Assembly: GCA_021769025.1 (NCBI GenBank)
Contig: JAETTS010000059.1
Location: 1-10,319 of the forward strand
Length of the DNA: 10,319 nt
Direction: 5' to 3'
Source of the DNA: Enterocloster bolteae
GTDB lineage: Bacteria; Bacillota_A; Clostridia; Lachnospirales; Lachnospiraceae
Positions 6,627-10,319 of the stretch are shown in pieces. The notes beneath the pieces were generated by a model. It ran no database searches, had not been told where the DNA came from, and was given only the letters and a program-made list of their open reading frames with translations. Each line of letters starts with the position of its first letter. Positions within the stretch are counted from its first letter, which is position 1. A program made the translations under genes and the position numbers.

Positions 6627-8003
6627 TTGGAAGAAAAAGACACTACAAAAAACACCGGCGATGAGTATGAGAAGATCTGCTACATATGCCGCAGGCCTGA
6701 GAGCAAAGCCGGGGCAATGATTACCGTGCCAGGAGGGTTGTGCGTATGCAGGGATTGCATGCAGAAAACCTTTGATTCTGTAATGAATGGCGGACTGGAT
6801 TTCTCACAGATACAGAATATGCCGTATATGAACCTGAATCTAAATAACCTGAACCAGAACATGCCGAAAATGGAGATTCCCAAAAAGCAGCAGATTAAGA
6901 AGAAGACAGAAGAGAGCCATTCTCCGGCCTTTGACTTAAAAGATATTCCGGCGCCTCACAAAATCAAGGGAGAGCTAGATGACTATGTGATTGGGCAGGA
7001 GAAGGCAAAGAAGGTGATATCTGTTGCTGTATACAATCATTATAAGCGGGTTTTTACAAAGGAACAGCCAAAGGAAGAGGACGACGGGGTTCAGATTGAG
7101 AAATCCAATATCCTGTTGATTGGTCCAACCGGAAGCGGCAAAACTTATATGGTAAAGACCCTTGCCCGGTTGTTGGATGTCCCCCTCGCCATCGCAGATG
7201 CTACAGCGCTTACAGAGGCAGGGTACATTGGAGATGATATTGAAAGCGTGGTGTCCAAATTGCTGGCGGCTGCAGACAATGATGTGGAGAAAGCAGAGCG
7301 AGGCATCATCTTTATCGATGAGATTGACAAGATTGCAAAGAAAAAGAATACCAATGCCAGAGATGTAAGCGGAGAGTCAGTGCAGCAGGAACTTTTGAAG
7401 CTGCTGGAAGGGAGTCGGGTGGAGGTGCCTGTAGGCTCCAACCAAAAGAATGCCCTGACTCCTATGGCTACAGTAAATACGGACAACATTCTGTTCATAT
7501 GTGGAGGGGCATTCCCTGATCTGGAAGATATCATCAAGGAACGCCTCAGAAAGAAAACCTCCATGGGTTTTCAGGCAGAACTAAAAGATCGATATCAGGA
7601 TGATCCAGATATCCTAAGGTATGTGACCAATGCAGATCTCCGGTCTTTCGGCATGATTCCGGAGTTTTTAGGCAGGCTTCCTGTAGTGGTTACGTTCCAG
7701 AGCCTGACCAAGGACATGATGGTGGAAGTGTTAAAAAGGCCTAAGAATGCTATCCTGAAGCAGTATATCAAATTACTGGCACTGGATGAGGTAAAGCTGG
7801 TTTTTGAGGACGAGGCGCTGGACTGGGTTGCACAGGAGGCATTGAAGCGGGAGACCGGGGCCAGGGCACTGAGGGCTATTATTGAAGAGTTTATGCTGGA
7901 TATCATGTATGAGGTGCCGAAAGATTCCGGGATCGGGACAGTTGTTGTCACCAGAGGGTATCTGGAGAAAAACGGAGGTCCCAGAATTGAGATGCGGGGA
8001 TAG
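6627..8003 (+). CDS. Divergent ClpX-type AAA+ unfoldase (probable ClpX paralogue)
   Basis: ClpX forms a hexameric ring that unfolds proteins with ATP and feeds them to ClpP. This 458-residue protein has the N-terminal C4 zinc-binding domain with canonical spacing (C18, C21, C41, C44), a Met/Asn-rich linker (about 55-95), Walker A GPTGSGKT (166-173), pore loop GYIG (200-202 with G199), Walker B FIDEIDK (229-235), second pore region RDVSGESVQQ (about 245-254), the arginine-finger region PEFLGRLP (R350) and sensor 2 GARAL (411-415). Two departures stand out. The RKH substrate-recognition triplet of E. coli ClpX aligns without gaps to QKN (273-275), and the ClpP-docking IGF tripeptide aligns to MGF (313-315). 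The start is TTG at 6627, with TAGGA 8-9 bp upstream; no in-frame ATG exists before codon 31, which lies inside the zinc domain. There is no clpP, tig or lon beside it, unlike the usual clpX locus. I leave the symbol empty because it may be a second copy. Confidence 0.88.
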   Translation: MEEKDTTKNTGDEYEKICYICRRPESKAGAMITVPGGLCVCRDCMQKTFDSVMNGGLDFSQIQNMPYMNLNLNNLNQNMPKMEIPKKQQIKKKTEESHSPAFDLKDIPAPHKIKGELDDYVIGQEKAKKVISVAVYNHYKRVFTKEQPKEEDDGVQIEKSNILLIGPTGSGKTYMVKTLARLLDVPLAIADATALTEAGYIGDDIESVVSKLLAAADNDVEKAERGIIFIDEIDKIAKKKNTNARDVSGESVQQELLKLLEGSRVEVPVGSNQKNALTPMATVNTDNILFICGGAFPDLEDIIKERLRKKTSMGFQAELKDRYQDDPDILRYVTNADLRSFGMIPEFLGRLPVVVTFQSLTKDMMVEVLKRPKNAILKQYIKLLALDEVKLVFEDEALDWVAQEALKRETGARALRAIIEEFMLDIMYEVPKDSGIGTVVVTRGYLEKNGGPRIEMRG

Positions 8004-8038
8004 AGATTTGGGCAGAATAACAGAAAGCCCAAATCTCT
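8002..8038. terminator. Perfect hairpin between convergent clpX-like and S8 protease genes
   Basis: AGAGATTTGGGC (8002-8013) is perfectly complementary to GCCCAAATCTCT (8027-8038), a 12-bp stem with a 13-base loop. The left arm overlaps the last two bases of the clpX-like stop codon, and the S8 gene ends 25 bp to the right. No T run follows on either strand, so it may be a weak bidirectional terminator or an mRNA 3'-end stabilising hairpin. Confidence 0.55.
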
Positions 8039-8062
8039 GAAGCCGGCTAGGCATCTAATTAC

Positions 8063-9808
8063 TTAGTGATCCCGCAGGGAAACATAGGACTGATATAGGT
8101 TCAAGGTTCCATATCCCCATTCACGGTTGGGGTAAGTGAAGTTGGAATTCCGGCTGGCACCCCGGGCCAGATAGGCCTTCACCGAACTGTTGGTAAGCCG
8201 GGGGTAGTTGCCTTGAATGGCACCCCAGGAATAGAGATTGGCCACAGCTCCGGCCACATGGGCGGCGGATACGGAGGTACCGGACATGCGTGTCATGGGA
8301 TATTCTCCAGGGATGGGAGAGACACCGGGACCGAAGATATCCACACCAGGAGCGGCGATGTCCGGCTTGATCCTTCCGTCTCTCGTGTAACCTCTGCTGG
8401 AATGGATGTAGAGGCTGTTGTTTAAATGATTGTAGGCACTTACGGTTATTGGGAAGGCTGCATTGCCAGGGCTGGTAATGGTGGTAAATGGATCCGCATT
8501 TAAGAATACAGTGTCATCAGTTACAAAACCATGAATGGGCAGCCATATGTGATAGAGTCCGGTGATGGACACAGTTGGATATACTCTGAGCCGCCAGATT
8601 CCGGCAGTAGGAGAGGTAAATCGCATAAGAGCCAGGAAGTCATCCTGATTTCCGATGCTGGCAATGTAAGAAACTGTGATTGTGGATTGCTCCAAAGTAA
8701 AGTGAACCGAGGTGTCTTCTCCGGCGCGGAATGGGATTCGTTCGATCACCTCACCGGTGGGAGAGACAAACCCTACGGTATAGATCTCCGGCAGGCTGGC
8801 CCACAGTTCCATGATAAAGCCGGACTCCCCTTCTCCCACCCGAAACTCTACTTCGTCAAATACGGAAGCGGCTGATACCGATCCCATATAATGGTGGCGG
8901 AATCCCACTTCATTGCCTGCGGCACACACAGCAGAGATCCCTAAATAGTGCCGGAGATTATTTAGAACCTGGCTGAGAGGCGAAGAACCGTTGTGGCCGC
9001 CTTGATTGCTGCCAAGTCCCATACACAGAATCAGAGGCCTGCGGTGGCGCAGAGCCAACAGGCGCAGGTAAGTGATGGCCAGCATAATGTCATTGCTTTG
9101 GAAGGCGTCTACAGAGTCAGGAACCATATAATACTCTCTCAGGTAGTTTTTCGCCTGTTTTAATTTTACGATCCCCAGCATGCATTTGGGAGAGGCACCA
9201 GTAAAATCCATAGAGGGAACCCTTCGGCCGGCTGCGATGCTGGCCAGAAAGGTGCCATGCCCATTGGTATCCACAGAGGGAACCACAGAGAGAGGATTTT
9301 CCTGGGAGAGTGCCTCGTTGATGTCTTCTTCTGTATATTCCCGGCCATAGAAAAAACGGAAAGGTGGCTGGCGGGCCCCTTCCATCTGAAAGCCTTCTCC
9401 AGGTATGGTCTGATCCCAGATTCCCAGAATTCGGGTGGTGCCATTTTCCTCCTGAAACATGGGATTCTGGTAGTCAATTCCGGTGTCGATGACTCCGATG
9501 ATAGTGCCCTCTCCCCGGGAATTTAAGGCAGGTTGCTGGAAGGTTGACAGAATCCCGGAGCGTTCCATGCTGGTGGTGTCCAAAAGCCCGTAGAGAGAGG
9601 GGATAGACAGATAAGAGTGGTTCTGCACGGAGATAGGAAGGGTTTCAGACAGCAGCTGGTAGGCAATGGCGTACTCATCGTCAACATAACTGACACAGAT
9701 ATTTCTGCCTTCATATGTTCGGTTCAGTTCTTCCCGGCTTAAGCCACCGGTCCGGAAGATAAAATCAGCATAAGCTTCGTCGGCTACTGGAGCATTGCAG
9801 GTATCCAT
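8063..9808 (-). CDS. Csp-like S8 family (subtilisin-type) serine protease
   Basis: From the ATG at 9808 this gives 581 residues. The triad is complete: D108 in VIDTGID, H184 in NGHGTF and S512 in SGTSVSAAH, with the oxyanion Asn N299 in AAGNEVG. The N-terminal 90 or so residues look like a prodomain. Between His and Ser sits an insert (about 310-415) of the beta-rich jelly-roll kind known from clostridial Csp proteases, which act on the cortex hydrolase precursor pro-SleC during spore germination. Length agrees with that family (about 550-600). No signal peptide is visible. The intact triad separates it from the pseudoproteases CspA and CspC of C. difficile. Many Lachnospiraceae carry several such genes of unknown role, so a germination function is inference. 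The frame stays open upstream to 10039, but that part overlaps the opposite-strand LspA-like gene and reads like non-coding sequence. No strong ribosome binding site precedes the chosen ATG. Confidence 0.87.
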   Translation of the reverse strand: MDTCNAPVADEAYADFIFRTGGLSREELNRTYEGRNICVSYVDDEYAIAYQLLSETLPISVQNHSYLSIPSLYGLLDTTSMERSGILSTFQQPALNSRGEGTIIGVIDTGIDYQNPMFQEENGTTRILGIWDQTIPGEGFQMEGARQPPFRFFYGREYTEEDINEALSQENPLSVVPSVDTNGHGTFLASIAAGRRVPSMDFTGASPKCMLGIVKLKQAKNYLREYYMVPDSVDAFQSNDIMLAITYLRLLALRHRRPLILCMGLGSNQGGHNGSSPLSQVLNNLRHYLGISAVCAAGNEVGFRHHYMGSVSAASVFDEVEFRVGEGESGFIMELWASLPEIYTVGFVSPTGEVIERIPFRAGEDTSVHFTLEQSTITVSYIASIGNQDDFLALMRFTSPTAGIWRLRVYPTVSITGLYHIWLPIHGFVTDDTVFLNADPFTTITSPGNAAFPITVSAYNHLNNSLYIHSSRGYTRDGRIKPDIAAPGVDIFGPGVSPIPGEYPMTRMSGTSVSAAHVAGAVANLYSWGAIQGNYPRLTNSSVKAYLARGASRNSNFTYPNREWGYGTLNLYQSYVSLRDH

Positions 9809-9865
9809 AAGCGATATCTCAATCTTTTTTCTTCTAATATATGCAAAATATGAATGATATCCCAC

Positions 9866-9894
9866 TGGACGGAAAAAGATAATCATAGTAAAAT
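9866..9894 (+). promoter_or_regulatory. Putative promoter of the LspA-like gene
   Basis: TAAAAT (9889-9894, five of six consensus bases) follows TGGACG (9866-9871, four of six) with a 17-bp spacer. The predicted transcript would begin about 30 bases before the start codon. It lies in the divergent gap between the S8 protease and this gene. Confidence 0.45.
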
Positions 9895-9913
9895 GAAAAA
9901 ACAGGGTAGTAAA

Positions 9914-9922
9914 AGAAGGAGG
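9914..9922 (+). promoter_or_regulatory. Strong ribosome binding site of the LspA-like gene
   Basis: AGAAGGAGG lies 8 bp before the ATG at 9931. It is the best Shine-Dalgarno match in the window and fixes the start of the truncated gene at the right edge. Confidence 0.85.
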
Positions 9923-9930
9923 AAAGAAAT

Positions 9931-10319
9931 ATGGCGTTTCTATTTCTGATTGCAGCGGTAGTATTGATCGACCTGGGGATAAAGGAAACCATAGAAAAGG
10001 CGGATCCGTCTGTATTTCCCAGAGAGGTGCAAGAGACAAAGGGACTTTTTATGCTTCACAGAAACCATAACGAAGGATTACCGTTCGGTATGTTGAAAGA
10101 GAAAAAAGAGTTGGTAAAGCAGATCCCATTGACAGTAGTCTCCGCCGTTGCAGGGATCTTTGTATGGCTCTATCCCAGAAAAGGGTATGTGGCCAGGAAG
10201 ACAGGCCTTGCCCTGGTTCTCGGGGGAGGCCTAAGCAATCTCTATGACCGGCTGGCCAGAGGATATGTGGTTGATTATTTCAGCAGTCGCGGGAAGCAGT
10301 TGAAAAAGGTGGTTTTTAA
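9931..10319 (+). CDS. Signal peptidase II-like (LspA family) protein, 5' part, truncated by window end
   Basis: The frame is open from the ATG to the last base (129 codons plus two bases) with no stop, so the gene runs off the window. Signal peptidase II cleaves the signal peptide of prolipoproteins in the membrane with two Asp residues. Visible family marks are an N-terminal helix ending in IDLGIK (D14, K18; the canonical form is DQxxK), NEGLPFG (47-53; canonical NxGAAFG), a second helix (about 65-81), GLALVLGGGLSNLYDR (92-107) and GYVVDYF (111-117), whose D115 aligns with the first catalytic Asp. The final bases (VVF then AA) fit the family's FN start of the second catalytic motif, just beyond the edge. 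The DQ to DL and AA to LP changes make it a divergent member. The missing C-terminus prevents judging activity. Confidence 0.78.
   Translation, partial: MAFLFLIAAVVLIDLGIKETIEKADPSVFPREVQETKGLFMLHRNHNEGLPFGMLKEKKELVKQIPLTVVSAVAGIFVWLYPRKGYVARKTGLALVLGGGLSNLYDRLARGYVVDYFSSRGKQLKKVVF

Noticed and set aside
9836..9841. TATATT -10 candidate on the minus strand for the S8 protease
   Set aside because: No acceptable -35 lies 16-18 bp upstream; the region is AT-rich, so the hexamer alone is weak. A sporulation sigma factor could use other sequences that I cannot judge here.
9809..10039. N-terminal extension of 77 residues for the S8 protease from an upstream ATG at 10039 on the minus strand
   Set aside because: It overlaps the LspA-like gene on the other strand, has a Phe/Pro-rich composition unlike a prodomain, and the family alignment starts near the ATG at 9808.

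Overview
The window looks like chromosomal DNA from a Gram-positive, probably spore-forming member of the Clostridia, most likely Lachnospiraceae. This is inferred from protein content and style and has not been tested by a search. The signs are a Csp-like S8 serine protease, an HtrA-type protease and an LCP protein each with a long Gln/Gly-rich N-terminal tail, AAGG/AGGAGG-type ribosome binding sites, and GTG/TTG start candidates. Base composition looks close to balanced throughout, and I see no insertion sequence, tRNA, rRNA, CRISPR array or phage gene.

Left part (1-4625), envelope polysaccharide. The 3' part of a family 2 glycosyltransferase enters from the left edge. After a short gap with a good sigma-A-type promoter comes a polyprenyl-phosphate sugar phosphotransferase (the enzyme that starts the lipid-linked glycan). 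Eleven bases later comes a LytR-CpsA-Psr (LCP) protein (the family that attaches finished glycans to peptidoglycan). The three therefore cover priming, extension and wall attachment of one surface polymer. A hairpin terminator closes the unit.

Middle part (4626-8040), proteolysis. A monocistronic membrane-anchored HtrA/DegP-like protease with one PDZ domain has its own promoter region, with a helical-turn-phased direct repeat that may be a response-regulator site. A strong terminator follows, and the -35/-10 pair of the next gene is embedded in it. That next gene is a TTG-started, divergent ClpX-type AAA+ unfoldase that lies away from clpP and has altered substrate-recognition loop residues.

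Right part (8041-10319). On the minus strand, convergent with the clpX-like gene, is an S8 subtilisin-like protease of Csp architecture with a complete catalytic triad. Divergent from it is the 5' part of a small signal-peptidase-II-like (LspA family) gene that runs off the right edge; it has no stop codon in the window.

The most notable features are: (i) two neighbouring membrane proteins, LCP and HtrA, sharing unusually long low-complexity Gln/Gly/Tyr tails predicted to lie in the cytoplasm; (ii) the divergent ClpX paralogue candidate; (iii) the promoter nested in a terminator; and (iv) the divergent LspA-like protein next to a Csp-like protease. I do not see a clearly new multi-gene defence or biosynthetic system.
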